This document shows, one piece after another, positions 7,947 to 17,051 of a stretch of DNA of 43,753 bases. Position 1 is the stretch's first letter. Each line of letters starts with the position of its first letter. Below the pieces are notes generated by a model. The model was not told the DNA's origin. It saw only the letters and a program-made list of their open reading frames with translations, and did not search any database. The position numbers and the translations under genes were made by a program. The stretch is from Thermophagus sp052400625 (GTDB lineage: Bacteria; Bacteroidota; Bacteroidia; Bacteroidales; Marinilabiliaceae), in NCBI GenBank assembly GCA_052400625.1, contig JBQTGH010000019.1. One strand, written 5' to 3'.

Positions 7947-7964
7947 GATTGAAAATTTTTGAAA

Positions 7965-7996
7965 TAAAAGTAAAAGGTTTCTTCGATAATCACAAA
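7965..7996 (-). promoter_or_regulatory. Promoter of the small lipoprotein gene
   Basis: On the minus strand TTTG (7993-7996), a 20-bp spacer and TACTTTTA (7965-7972, one mismatch to TAnnTTTG) are seen. The predicted leader is only about 12 nt. Confidence 0.55.
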
Positions 7997-8146
7997 ATTT
8001 TTTGTTCCTGATTTTTTCTGTTAACGATAAAGTACTGTGATGGGTTACGAAAATTTTTATTTTTTGTGACAGAAAGCTTTTTGAATGGATATAAAAAACA
8101 TAACGTTCGGAAATGATAAAAATTTCACTAAATCACCAATTAATAT

Positions 8147-8154
8147 TAACTTTG
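8147..8154 (+). promoter_or_regulatory. Possible dapA -7 box TAACTTTG
   Basis: TAACTTTG matches TAnnTTTG about 110 bp upstream of dapA, but no TTG is found 19-21 bp further upstream. The rest of 7997-8265 is AT-rich, with no gene seen. Confidence 0.35.
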
Positions 8155-8265
8155 AACTTTGTCCATGTGCATGGTGCCCTGTCCGAGAACTCTTTTGATG
8201 CAGGTGATAAGCTAAACATGGCAAATATGCACAATTAATTATAAGGTGAAATTAAAAATGTCATT

Positions 8266-9156
8266 ATGCAAGTTGAAAGTTTGCAGGGGTCTATTGTAGC
8301 CATTGTAACGCCTTTTAAAAATTCCGGTCAAATTGATTTTGAGGCATTTGACGAACTGGTAGAATTCCATGTGAATAACGGAACCGATGGTATCGTGGTT
8401 TGCGGAACAACAGGTGAAACGCCCACTTTAAGTGATGCCGAAGATGCCGAACTCATTGCGCGTTGTGTCAAAAAAGTAAATGGCAGGATCCCCGTCATTG
8501 CCGGTTCTGGTAGTAATTCTACTTCTGATTGCATAAAATATAGCCAAAAAGCTGCCCAATTGGGGGCCGATGCCTTGCTGGTTGTAACCCCTTATTACAA
8601 TAAACCTTCCCGAAGAGGAATCTACAAACACTTTTCGCAAGTGGCTAAAAATGTGGATGCACCTATCATTCTTTACAATGTGCCGGGTCGAACAGGTAGT
8701 GCCATTGATCCCGAAACCGCCATTGAACTGGCAATTCATCATGAAAATATTATCGGGATTAAAGAGGCCGGAGGAGATATTAGCGTCTTTGCCGAGTTGC
8801 TGGCCAACAAACCTGAAGGGTTTAAGGTGTTCAGCGGCGATGATTTTCTCGCCTTTTCGGCCAATGGAATGGGCGCCGACGGATGTATCTCTGTGGTGGC
8901 CAACCTTATTCCTGCCGATTTTCATACCATGATGAAGGCGTCTATTGATGGTGACTTGGAAACTGCACGAAAACTGTTTTTTAAGTATCGTACTCTTATG
9001 AAATTGATGTTTGTGGAGTCCAATCCTTTACCCGTAAAAACTGCGCTTGCTCTCATGGGAAAAGTAAGTGAAGTATTTCGGGCCCCCCTCTGCGAAATGG
9101 AGGATGAAAACCGGGATCAGTTGAAATTCGAACTGAAAAAATTGAAACTTCTTTGA
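8266..9156 (+). CDS. dapA: 4-hydroxy-tetrahydrodipicolinate synthase
   Basis: A 296-residue class I aldolase of the DapA family, full length. It condenses pyruvate with aspartate semialdehyde, the first committed step to diaminopimelate and lysine. The Schiff-base Lys166 is in IIGIKEAGGD, the catalytic Tyr138 is in LYNVPGRTG, and the Thr pair is in CGTTGETPTL (about 47-55). TPYYNKPSRRGIYKHF is the usual active-site/interface segment. The start at ATG 8266 follows an AAGGTG-like stretch about 20 nt upstream, and an out-of-frame ATG lies just before it. It is a single gene, and the next gene on this strand belongs to the polysaccharide locus. Confidence 0.97.
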   Translation: MQVESLQGSIVAIVTPFKNSGQIDFEAFDELVEFHVNNGTDGIVVCGTTGETPTLSDAEDAELIARCVKKVNGRIPVIAGSGSNSTSDCIKYSQKAAQLGADALLVVTPYYNKPSRRGIYKHFSQVAKNVDAPIILYNVPGRTGSAIDPETAIELAIHHENIIGIKEAGGDISVFAELLANKPEGFKVFSGDDFLAFSANGMGADGCISVVANLIPADFHTMMKASIDGDLETARKLFFKYRTLMKLMFVESNPLPVKTALALMGKVSEVFRAPLCEMEDENRDQLKFELKKLKLL

Positions 9157-9163
9157 TGAAGTT

Positions 9164-9180
9164 TTGATCCCCGGGATCAA
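9164..9180. promoter_or_regulatory. Perfect palindrome TTGATCCCCGGGATCAA
   Basis: Two 8-bp arms around one central base, 8 bp after the dapA stop. It shares the ATCCC/GGGAT core with the palindrome at 9347-9360. It could be an operator pair for the regulator gene or a weak terminator stem of dapA; no T run follows. Confidence 0.4.
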
Positions 9181-9346
9181 CATAAACAGAAAAGTAATTT
9201 TCCCGCCACCGTTTAATTCGGTGAAAGGTGGAAGACTGACAAATGGACATGGATGTCTCCGGCGAGAAAATATCTGAAAAGTTTTTCTGTGGGGTGCTAT
9301 TATTTTCGGTGATTTCATATAATTCGGGAACCGGTTGTAGGCTGTT

Positions 9347-9360
9347 TAATCCCGGGATTA
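9347..9360. promoter_or_regulatory. Perfect palindrome TAATCCCGGGATTA at the regulator start codon
   Basis: A 14-bp perfect palindrome whose last base is the A of the chosen ATG of the hybrid regulator. It shares its core with 9164-9180. A translational or transcriptional control site is inference. Confidence 0.4.
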
Positions 9361-12300
9361 TGACAAAAAACAAAGCGGTTGTCTCTTTTTTTTGGTGTGT
9401 ATTTATTGTTCCGGTAATATTGGGGCAAAATGTGCAAAATGTTGAGTATCACTTTCGGCACCTCAACAGTTCTAATGGTTTGTCCAGTAATCAGATCACC
9501 TCTATCCATAAAGACCGCTTCGGTTTTGTCTGGTTTGGAACCATTTCCGGACTCAACCGATATGATGGATACGCTTTTAAGGTTTACAAGAACATTCCAG
9601 GAGATACCACTACGATCCCTTTTAATAATATTCGGGATATTTATGAAGACAATAGGGGGTTTTTATGGATCATTTCTCAGGATAATCAGCTGTCTGTCTT
9701 CGACCCGACGAAGGATATTTTTTATCGGAATTATAATCTCTTCCCTGGTGAGCAATCTCTATCGGCTCAATTTATCTCCGCACTGACGGTCGATCCTGAT
9801 TCAAATCTCTGGGTAGCATCCAATCAATATGGTTTATATCGTGTGGATGCTGAGAAGGACACCGTATTTAAGGTCCCTTCTGAGGCAGGAAAGGACGAAA
9901 CCCTTTCCAGTGATTTTATTACCGATGTGATTGTTGGAAATGACTCAACGGTTTTAACAGTTAATGCGTTTGGAGTTGTTGAGCATATCGATACCAATAG
10001 CGGGAAAGTGATAAAAAGGTATCCCTTCAGTTTGCTGAGGGATTTGACAGAGCCGGATTATTTCTCACTCTTTGAGGATGATGACGGAGATCTTTGGGTC
10101 TTTTCGGAACAAAATGACCTGGGACTTTTCTATGCCAACCCCCAAACAGGCAGGGAAGTACGGTTTTCCACTCTGGAAGAAATGTCTTTGTCCAGTGATA
10201 TTGTCACAGAGGTGCTTCAGGATCAAAATGCTTTCATTTGGGTTGCAACGGACCATGGAGGACTCCAAATCATTGATAAAAGTAATTTCAGTGTCAGGAC
10301 CATCTTAAATGAAAAAGGAAATGCCAATAGCATTTCCCAAAATAGCATAACCGCCATGATGCGAGATGATTCTGATGTCATTTGGATTGGAACTTATAAG
10401 GAAGGGGTCAATTACTACCATTCAGACTTGTTTCAGTTCAGATTGTTGGCTCATAATATTTTTAAGAAAGGTGGGTTGCCGTCTAATGATATCGATTGTT
10501 TTGCCGAAGATGACAAAGGAAATTTGTTTATTGGCACGAATGGCAGCGGCCTTATTTATTTTGACCGTGAAAACGATCGTTTTTCCGTGTTCAGGGCTTG
10601 TCCCGAAAATCCCGATTCGCTAAGTCATGACGTCATCGTCAGCCTTCTCTTTGATTCCAGAAAGAGGTTGTGGATTGGCACCTATTATGGTGGGCTGAAC
10701 TGTTTTGACGGAAAACGGTTTAAACGATATTATCATGATCCGGATGATCCCAACACCATCGCAGACAACCGAATATGGAAGATTTATGAGGATCTGGAGG
10801 GCAGAATCTGGATTGGAACCCTTGGGGGAGGATTGGATCTGCTTGACGAAAACAATAATCGGTTTCTCCATTATCGCGATGGGGATCTGAATTCGGTGCA
10901 TTCTAATTTTATTTTAACCATTTATGAAGATCGGTCCAATAATTTGTGGTTAGGAACTTCCAATGGCATCGATGTACTGGACCGCACTACCGGTCGTTTC
11001 TCGCATATCCCTGCTAATCCCGGAAAACAAAATGCCTTAAGCCATCATATTGTCCTATCCATCATTCAGGATCAAAGAGGGGTGATGTGGTTCGGTACCC
11101 GGAATGGACTTAATATGTACAATCCTGTTACCCGGAAGTTTCATCTTTTCCTCGAACGAGACGGACTGCCGGATAACAACATTCTGAATATCTTGATGGA
11201 TGATCAGAACCATCTTTGGATGAGTACATTAAATGGACTTTCCAAACTTGAATACAACAAAACCAATGATTCTCTGGAGTTTTCTTTCAGTAACTATGAC
11301 ATGTTGGATGGGTTGCAAGGCAGGGAATTCAATGAGCAATCCGCTTTTAAAACTTCAGGTGGTGAGCTGATTTTTGGAGGACCCAATGGTTTTAATCTGT
11401 TTCAACCGGAACGCATACAAAAAAGAACGGTACCCCCTAACGTCTTGATTACCGGCATTAGATTGTTTAATCGGCCCATTGAAGTGGGCGAAACAATAAA
11501 TAACAAGGTAATATTGAATCAACCTTTATTCTTATCCGACACCTTGATATTGAAACATAACCAAAATGTTTTTTCGTTGGAATTTGCAGGAATGGGACAC
11601 CCTCATCCCGAAAAAATAATCTATCGTTATCTATTGGAAGGGTTCAACGATCAATGGGTTGCCACCGATGCTTCCAACAGATTGGCCACTTATACCAATC
11701 TCAATCCGGGTACCTATATATTTCGGGTCAGGGCTCGCATTGGGGAGGGGGGAGAACTGGGACCTGAAAAGAAATTGGTGGTTATAATCAAGCCGCCATT
11801 CTACGCCACCCAATACGCTTATGGAGTTTATTTTGTTCTGTTTACCGGACTGGTTGTTTTGTTTGGGACTATTGTTCGGAGAAGGGAAAGAATTCGCTTT
11901 GAAAGGCAACAGGAACTCTTGGCACACAAGCGTATCCATGAACTGGATGCCATGAAAATAAGATTTTTCACCAACATCAGTCATGAGTTTCGGACCCCTC
12001 TGACACTGATCATTACACCACTGGATAAAATTGTGAAGGAAATAAAAGACGGACATGTAAATGAGCAGTTGAATCTGGTGCTTAGAAATGCCCGACGATT
12101 AATGGGGCTGGTAAATCAGTTGTTAGATTTCAGGAAGATAGAAGTTCAGGGAATGACGCTGAATCGATCTGTTGGGGATCTGGTTCCGTTTGTGGAAGAG
12201 GTGGCCCATTCGTTCACAGATCTTTTTGAGTCCAAATCCATTCGCTTCAGTTTCGAATCCAATGTGTCATCTCTTCAAATGGGTTTTGATCACGAGAAAG

Positions 12301-13517
12301 TTGAAAAAATCATCTTCAATCTTCTTTCCAATGCTTTTAAGTTTTCTCACGAAAAAGGGGTCGTTAAATTGAAAATTGAATATGTCGGACAGGATTGGCC
12401 CGACACTGACGATGCAAAAGTCAAAATATCTGTCAGTGATACCGGGATTGGCATTTCGAAAGAGAAGCAGGAGCATATCTTTGAACGTTTTTTCCAGATC
12501 GACAACGAAGGAATTAATAATATGGGCAGTGGTATAGGGTTGTCTATTGTCAGCGAGTTTGTTCGACTGCATAATGGAAAAATGTGGGTTGAGAGTATTC
12601 CGGGAAGGGGGAGCGTTTTTATTGTTGAACTGCCGGTTGTCCAACATCAAGGACAATACACCTCGAAACCTCTCAGATGCTCACTGTCATCCGGATCTCC
12701 ACCAAATTCAAATCGCCCAAAATCTGTTGTAAGAGAGGATCACCACCTCTTGTTGATCGTTGAAGACAATGAAGATCTAAGATTTTATTTGAAGGAGAAC
12801 CTGGGGGCCCTCTACCGCATTGTGGAAGCTGAAAACGGGAATGAAGGCTATGAAAAAGCGGCAGCTGTTTTCCCGGATGTCGTCATCAGTGATATCCTTA
12901 TGCCTGGAATGAATGGCATTGAACTTTGCCGGAAAATGAAAAATGATCCCAAAACATCGCATATCCCTGTCATTTTGCTGACGGCAAAAGTATCCACCCA
13001 AATGGAAATGGAAGGGCTTAGCGCAGGCGCTGATGATTTCATTGCCAAGCCTTTTAACTATGAAGTGCTTGAATTGAAAATCAGAAATTTGATCGAGGTT
13101 CGAAAAAAATTCAGAAATAAACTTCAGAAGCATCAGTTTGAAATTACGCCCGGAGAAATTGGCATTACTTCTTTAGACGAAAAATTTATAACCAAGGCCA
13201 CCCGATTTGTGGAAAATAATTTATCCAATACCGATCTTTCTGTTGAGCTGCTCAGCAAAGAGATGGGCGTCAGTCGAGGCCATCTATACAATAAATTGAT
13301 GGCCCTCACCGGTAAGACGCCTACCGAATTTATCCGTATCATGCGCCTGAAACGAGGTGCTCAGCTACTGGGGAAAAGTCAGTTGACGGTGGCAGAAGTA
13401 GCTTATAAATGTGGTTTTAATGATCCCAAATACTTCTCCCGTTATTTTAAAGATGAGTTTGGCGTTTCTCCTTCCCAGTACATTCGTCGGCTTTCACAAA
13501 AGCAACAGGAAGAATAG
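9360..13517 (+). CDS. Hybrid two-component system regulator of the xyloglucan-type locus
   Basis: A 1385-residue one-protein two-component system (HTCS). The start MTKNKAVV is chosen because it gives a signal peptide (FFWCVFIVPVILG); an upstream in-frame ATG at 9243 does not. Residues ~25-700 are repeated beta-propeller blades (Reg_prop) with motifs such as IWIGT and LWLGTSNG. A Y_Y_Y sandwich follows, then one membrane helix near 820-840 (VYFVLFTGLVVLFG). Next come a histidine kinase with phospho-His at about 875 in SHEFRTPL, an ATPase with GSGIGLSIV, a receiver with Asp at about 1178 in VISDILMPGMNG, and a C-terminal AraC-type HTH (about 1285-1385). The periplasmic sensor normally binds an oligosaccharide released by the locus. 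It lies directly upstream of susC and is the likely activator. Confidence 0.96.
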   Translation: MTKNKAVVSFFWCVFIVPVILGQNVQNVEYHFRHLNSSNGLSSNQITSIHKDRFGFVWFGTISGLNRYDGYAFKVYKNIPGDTTTIPFNNIRDIYEDNRGFLWIISQDNQLSVFDPTKDIFYRNYNLFPGEQSLSAQFISALTVDPDSNLWVASNQYGLYRVDAEKDTVFKVPSEAGKDETLSSDFITDVIVGNDSTVLTVNAFGVVEHIDTNSGKVIKRYPFSLLRDLTEPDYFSLFEDDDGDLWVFSEQNDLGLFYANPQTGREVRFSTLEEMSLSSDIVTEVLQDQNAFIWVATDHGGLQIIDKSNFSVRTILNEKGNANSISQNSITAMMRDDSDVIWIGTYKEGVNYYHSDLFQFRLLAHNIFKKGGLPSNDIDCFAEDDKGNLFIGTNGSGLIYFDRENDRFSVFRACPENPDSLSHDVIVSLLFDSRKRLWIGTYYGGLNCFDGKRFKRYYHDPDDPNTIADNRIWKIYEDLEGRIWIGTLGGGLDLLDENNNRFLHYRDGDLNSVHSNFILTIYEDRSNNLWLGTSNGIDVLDRTTGRFSHIPANPGKQNALSHHIVLSIIQDQRGVMWFGTRNGLNMYNPVTRKFHLFLERDGLPDNNILNILMDDQNHLWMSTLNGLSKLEYNKTNDSLEFSFSNYDMLDGLQGREFNEQSAFKTSGGELIFGGPNGFNLFQPERIQKRTVPPNVLITGIRLFNRPIEVGETINNKVILNQPLFLSDTLILKHNQNVFSLEFAGMGHPHPEKIIYRYLLEGFNDQWVATDASNRLATYTNLNPGTYIFRVRARIGEGGELGPEKKLVVIIKPPFYATQYAYGVYFVLFTGLVVLFGTIVRRRERIRFERQQELLAHKRIHELDAMKIRFFTNISHEFRTPLTLIITPLDKIVKEIKDGHVNEQLNLVLRNARRLMGLVNQLLDFRKIEVQGMTLNRSVGDLVPFVEEVAHSFTDLFESKSIRFSFESNVSSLQMGFDHEKVEKIIFNLLSNAFKFSHEKGVVKLKIEYVGQDWPDTDDAKVKISVSDTGIGISKEKQEHIFERFFQIDNEGINNMGSGIGLSIVSEFVRLHNGKMWVESIPGRGSVFIVELPVVQHQGQYTSKPLRCSLSSGSPPNSNRPKSVVREDHHLLLIVEDNEDLRFYLKENLGALYRIVEAENGNEGYEKAAAVFPDVVISDILMPGMNGIELCRKMKNDPKTSHIPVILLTAKVSTQMEMEGLSAGADDFIAKPFNYEVLELKIRNLIEVRKKFRNKLQKHQFEITPGEIGITSLDEKFITKATRFVENNLSNTDLSVELLSKEMGVSRGHLYNKLMALTGKTPTEFIRIMRLKRGAQLLGKSQLTVAEVAYKCGFNDPKYFSRYFKDEFGVSPSQYIRRLSQKQQEE

Positions 13518-13758
13518 TATCGTTTAAAGTTGATTTTCCGAGTTCCTGGTTTAACTGATATGTTTTTCTCGCGATCATCAGTCTTCTGTCTTACAATGAA
13601 ACACCATAAACTCTGAACTTGAATCGATCCACCAACTGCCATTCCGCGACAAAACAGAGTTGAACAGTTCCGTTTTTTTAAGGCGCTGATATTTAATTGC
13701 TTCTTTAAGCTTCGAAAGACATATTACCCCCCTTCTGAAGACATCTCATCCCTCTTTG

Positions 13759-13790
13759 TGTACAATTCACACCCAAGTCTTGTACGAAAT
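13759..13790 (+). promoter_or_regulatory. Tandem TGTAC repeats, candidate activator site for susC
   Basis: TGTACAATTC (13759-13768) and TGTACGAAAT (13781-13790) are direct repeats 22 bp apart, two helical turns. They end about 40 bp upstream of the start predicted from the -7 box at 13818-13825. A third TGTACAATTC lies at 13871-13880 in the leader. Tandem direct repeats next to a promoter lacking a -33 box suit an AraC-type activator such as the upstream HTCS. This is inference. Confidence 0.45.
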
Positions 13791-13817
13791 GACGCCAATC
13801 TTTAATTAATGTTAAAT

Positions 13818-13825
13818 TAACTTTG
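13818..13825 (+). promoter_or_regulatory. susC -7 box TAACTTTG
   Basis: A full match to TAnnTTTG, about 95 bp before the susC ATG. No TTG is found 19-21 bp upstream, which suggests activator dependence. The rest of 13518-13920 holds no gene. Confidence 0.5.
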
Positions 13826-13920
13826 GAAATGCTTCGGATTGAAGCGGATTTAGTGCGTTTTTCTTGTTTTTGTACAATTCTGTTAAATATTTTTTGATTA
13901 TAGATATTAAAACCAAAGCT

Positions 13921-16900
13921 ATGCTAAAAAAGAGTATTCTACTATTGTTCCTTTTCATGGCGGGACTGGGACTAGAGGCTCAGCAAACGGTGACCGGGGT
14001 GGTCACGGACTCGTCGAATGAACCTATTCCGGGTGTTTCAATTCTTGAAAAGGGATCTATGAATGGGACCATCACACAGACCGATGGCACTTTTTCTTTG
14101 CAGGTACCAGGAGATGCAACTCTGGTATTCTCTTTCGTAGGCTTTGAGCCTCAGGAAATCGCTGTTGATAACCGCACCAGAATAAATGTTGTGCTTAACG
14201 AGGCAGTTACCGGACTCGAAGAAGTGGTGGTGGTCGGCTATGGGGTTCAGAAGAAAAAACTGATTACCGGTGCTACTTTACAGGTGGATGGTGAAGATCT
14301 CCAGAAAAGAAATACGACCAGCGCTCTCCATGCCTTGCAGGGACAAACAGCAGGAGTTCAGATTACCTCTACCTCCGGACAACCCGGAGAAGATTTGAAA
14401 GTAATTGTCCGTGGGCTAGGAACCATTGGAGAGGCCGGACCGCTCTATATTGTGGACGGCGTTCAAACGGGTGATATTTCTTATCTCAACAATTCAGATA
14501 TTGAAAGCATCGATGTGCTTAAGGATGCTGCATCCGCGGCCATCTACGGCTCACAGGCTGCCAATGGCGTGGTCCTGATTACGACCAAATCGGGGCAATC
14601 GGGTAAAACTCTCATAACCTTTGATAGTTATTACGGAATCCAAAACGTGGCTCGTAAAGTGGATATGCTGAATGCTCGTGAATATGCTGTGATCATGAAC
14701 GAAGCGGCCATTAACTCCGGCAAGGCGCCTTATTTCACTGCCGATGATATTGCCAATATCAGTAATACCGGTTGGGCCGATACCGACTGGATGGACCAGA
14801 TGTTTTACGACAATGCCGTAACCCAAAACTACTCCTTGAGTGCCAGTGGGGGGAACAGTTCCTCTACTTATTCCACCTCTTTGTCTTATACCGGACAGGA
14901 AGGAATTGTTGGAGGTCCTGATGTTTCCGATTACAACCGTTATAGCTTCCGGATCAACTCGGAACATAAGCTTTTTGATGATATGATCACTCTGGGGCAG
15001 CACCTTACCTTTGCTTATATCGAGCAAAATGGTATCAAAGTTGGCAATCAATACAACAATTCGTTGCGCGGCGCTTTTAATACCAGCCCGTTTTTGCCCG
15101 TTTATAACGATGAAGGGGGCTTCTTGAACAATACTAAGAATGCTGGAGAGTTCTATAATGGAACTGTGTGGCAACCATGGGCCGAAGGGGAAGGCAATCC
15201 CTACGCAGGTATGATGTATAATAATCAGTCTGACGACAATAACCAAAAGTTGCTGGGCGACATTTATCTTCGTATATCCCCTCTGAAAGGCCTTTCTTTT
15301 GAAACCAAATACGGGATCGACTTTTACACCAAAGAAGAACGTTCTTACATTCCGGAATACGAACTCTCGATTTACGATTTTCGCGACCACGATCAGGCCT
15401 CCCAGAGATTGGAAAAAGGTGTGGCCTGGACATGGACCAATACCCTCACTTATGATTTTGCTCTGGAGAATCATGAATTTATCGTCCTGGCGGGGACGGA
15501 AGCCTACCAGAACAAAGGCACCTGGATGCATACCCGCAACACCGACCTCTTGCCTTCAGGACTTGATAATGCCTATATCGATAACACCACCAATACCGAT
15601 TTGGCCCGCCTTACCTATGAGGGGGCACCCAATGACGAATCTATGTTGCTTTCCTACTTTGGTCGTTTAAGCTATAACTTCCGAGAAAAATATATGCTGA
15701 ATGCCACTTTCCGTGCCGACGGATCATCCCGATTTGCCAAAGACAACCGGTGGGGGTATTTCCCTTCGGTGTCGGGAGGATGGGTGGTATCCAGTGAGCC
15801 TTTCATGGATTTTGCTGATGGATTTGTCGATTTCTTCAAGTTACGCGCCAGCTGGGGACAAGTTGGAAACCAAAATATCGATCCCTGGCAGTATCTGGCT
15901 CCCATTAAGATTGCCAATACGAATTATTATTTCGGTTCGGATGATTTTGATGCTGCCGGAAACACCCCGGGGGCTTATCCCAGCCGGCTGGCCAATGAAG
16001 ATCTTAAATGGGAGACTTCCGAACAACTCAACATCGGTTTTGATGCTCGCCTTATGAGATCTCGTTTGGGCATTAATTTCGATTTGTATCAAAAAGATAC
16101 AAAAGACTGGCTGTTACAGGCCCCGATTCTAGCTACAGCAGGCGCCGAAGGACCTTTCATTAACGGTGGGGATGTGAGAAATAAAGGCGTGGAAGTTGCG
16201 ATTAGCTGGAATGATCAGATTGGCGATTTCAGGTATTTTGTTTCTGCCAATTATGCGTACAACGATAATGAGGTGACCCAGGTACCAACCAGCGATGGCA
16301 TTGTTCATGGCTTGACAAATATGCTCTATGATAACTCTCTGGAGTTTTATCATCGGGCCGAAACGGTCTATCCCATTGGTTATTTCTGGGGCTGGCAAAC
16401 CGACGGTATCTTTCAGAACGAGCAGGAAGTGCTGGTGCATACCAGTAATGGCGTTGTGATTCAGCCTGATGCCTCGCCCGGTGACTTGCGTTATATCGAT
16501 CAGAATGGTGATGGCACCCTGGACGATAGGGATAAAGTGATGGTAGGGGATCCCAATCCGGATGCGGTTTTTGGCTTTAACGTTGGGTTTGAATACAAAA
16601 ATTTTGACTTTTCCGTTGCTGCCAATGGCGTTTTCGGAAATCAGATTGTCCAGTCCTATCGTAATCACTCCAATGCTTTTGCTAATTATACCACCGAGAT
16701 TCTGGATCGCTGGCATGGTGAAGGAACTTCCAACACCATCCCCCGCGTAACCGAAACCAACAGAAACTATCTCTTTTCGGATATTTTTGTAAAAGATGGT
16801 GATTTTCTGAGAATCAGTGATATCACACTTGGGTATGACTTTTCCGACCTGTTCAATAAAAGCTTCATCAGCCGGCTAAGACTCTATGGCTCCGTGCAGA

Positions 16901-17037
16901 ATGCAATTACTTTTACCAAATACAACGGGATGGATCCCGAAGTGGGATATGGTGTCGAAGACGGCTCTTCCGGCATTGATCTGGGGTATTATCCGCGCCC
17001 GAGAACCTTTTTGCTGGGCCTTAATGTCAAATTTTAA
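13921..17037 (+). CDS. SusC-type TonB-dependent outer-membrane transporter
   Basis: A 1038-residue SusC/RagA-family receptor that imports oligosaccharides across the outer membrane using TonB energy. The signal peptide is MLKKSILLLFLFMAGLGLEA; an upstream in-frame ATG (13864) adds a non-signal extension and is rejected. Residues ~22-100 are a carboxypeptidase-regulatory-like domain (GVVTDSSNEPIPGVSI ... FSFVGFEPQEI). The plug follows with the SusC signatures LEEVVVVGYGVQKKK, IESIDVLKDAASAAIYG and ANGVVLITTK. The rest is the beta-barrel, ending in the aromatic strand FLLGLNVKF. Only 14 bp separate it from susD, so they form an operon. In the locus it should take up xyloglucan oligosaccharides delivered by the SusD-like lid. 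Confidence 0.97.
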   Translation: MLKKSILLLFLFMAGLGLEAQQTVTGVVTDSSNEPIPGVSILEKGSMNGTITQTDGTFSLQVPGDATLVFSFVGFEPQEIAVDNRTRINVVLNEAVTGLEEVVVVGYGVQKKKLITGATLQVDGEDLQKRNTTSALHALQGQTAGVQITSTSGQPGEDLKVIVRGLGTIGEAGPLYIVDGVQTGDISYLNNSDIESIDVLKDAASAAIYGSQAANGVVLITTKSGQSGKTLITFDSYYGIQNVARKVDMLNAREYAVIMNEAAINSGKAPYFTADDIANISNTGWADTDWMDQMFYDNAVTQNYSLSASGGNSSSTYSTSLSYTGQEGIVGGPDVSDYNRYSFRINSEHKLFDDMITLGQHLTFAYIEQNGIKVGNQYNNSLRGAFNTSPFLPVYNDEGGFLNNTKNAGEFYNGTVWQPWAEGEGNPYAGMMYNNQSDDNNQKLLGDIYLRISPLKGLSFETKYGIDFYTKEERSYIPEYELSIYDFRDHDQASQRLEKGVAWTWTNTLTYDFALENHEFIVLAGTEAYQNKGTWMHTRNTDLLPSGLDNAYIDNTTNTDLARLTYEGAPNDESMLLSYFGRLSYNFREKYMLNATFRADGSSRFAKDNRWGYFPSVSGGWVVSSEPFMDFADGFVDFFKLRASWGQVGNQNIDPWQYLAPIKIANTNYYFGSDDFDAAGNTPGAYPSRLANEDLKWETSEQLNIGFDARLMRSRLGINFDLYQKDTKDWLLQAPILATAGAEGPFINGGDVRNKGVEVAISWNDQIGDFRYFVSANYAYNDNEVTQVPTSDGIVHGLTNMLYDNSLEFYHRAETVYPIGYFWGWQTDGIFQNEQEVLVHTSNGVVIQPDASPGDLRYIDQNGDGTLDDRDKVMVGDPNPDAVFGFNVGFEYKNFDFSVAANGVFGNQIVQSYRNHSNAFANYTTEILDRWHGEGTSNTIPRVTETNRNYLFSDIFVKDGDFLRISDITLGYDFSDLFNKSFISRLRLYGSVQNAITFTKYNGMDPEVGYGVEDGSSGIDLGYYPRPRTFLLGLNVKF

Positions 17038-17051
17038 AATTGGTTTTAAAA

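Noticed and set aside
9243..9359. Longer N-terminus of the hybrid regulator
   Set aside because: The upstream part has no signal-peptide form, and the ATG at 9360 gives a normal one.
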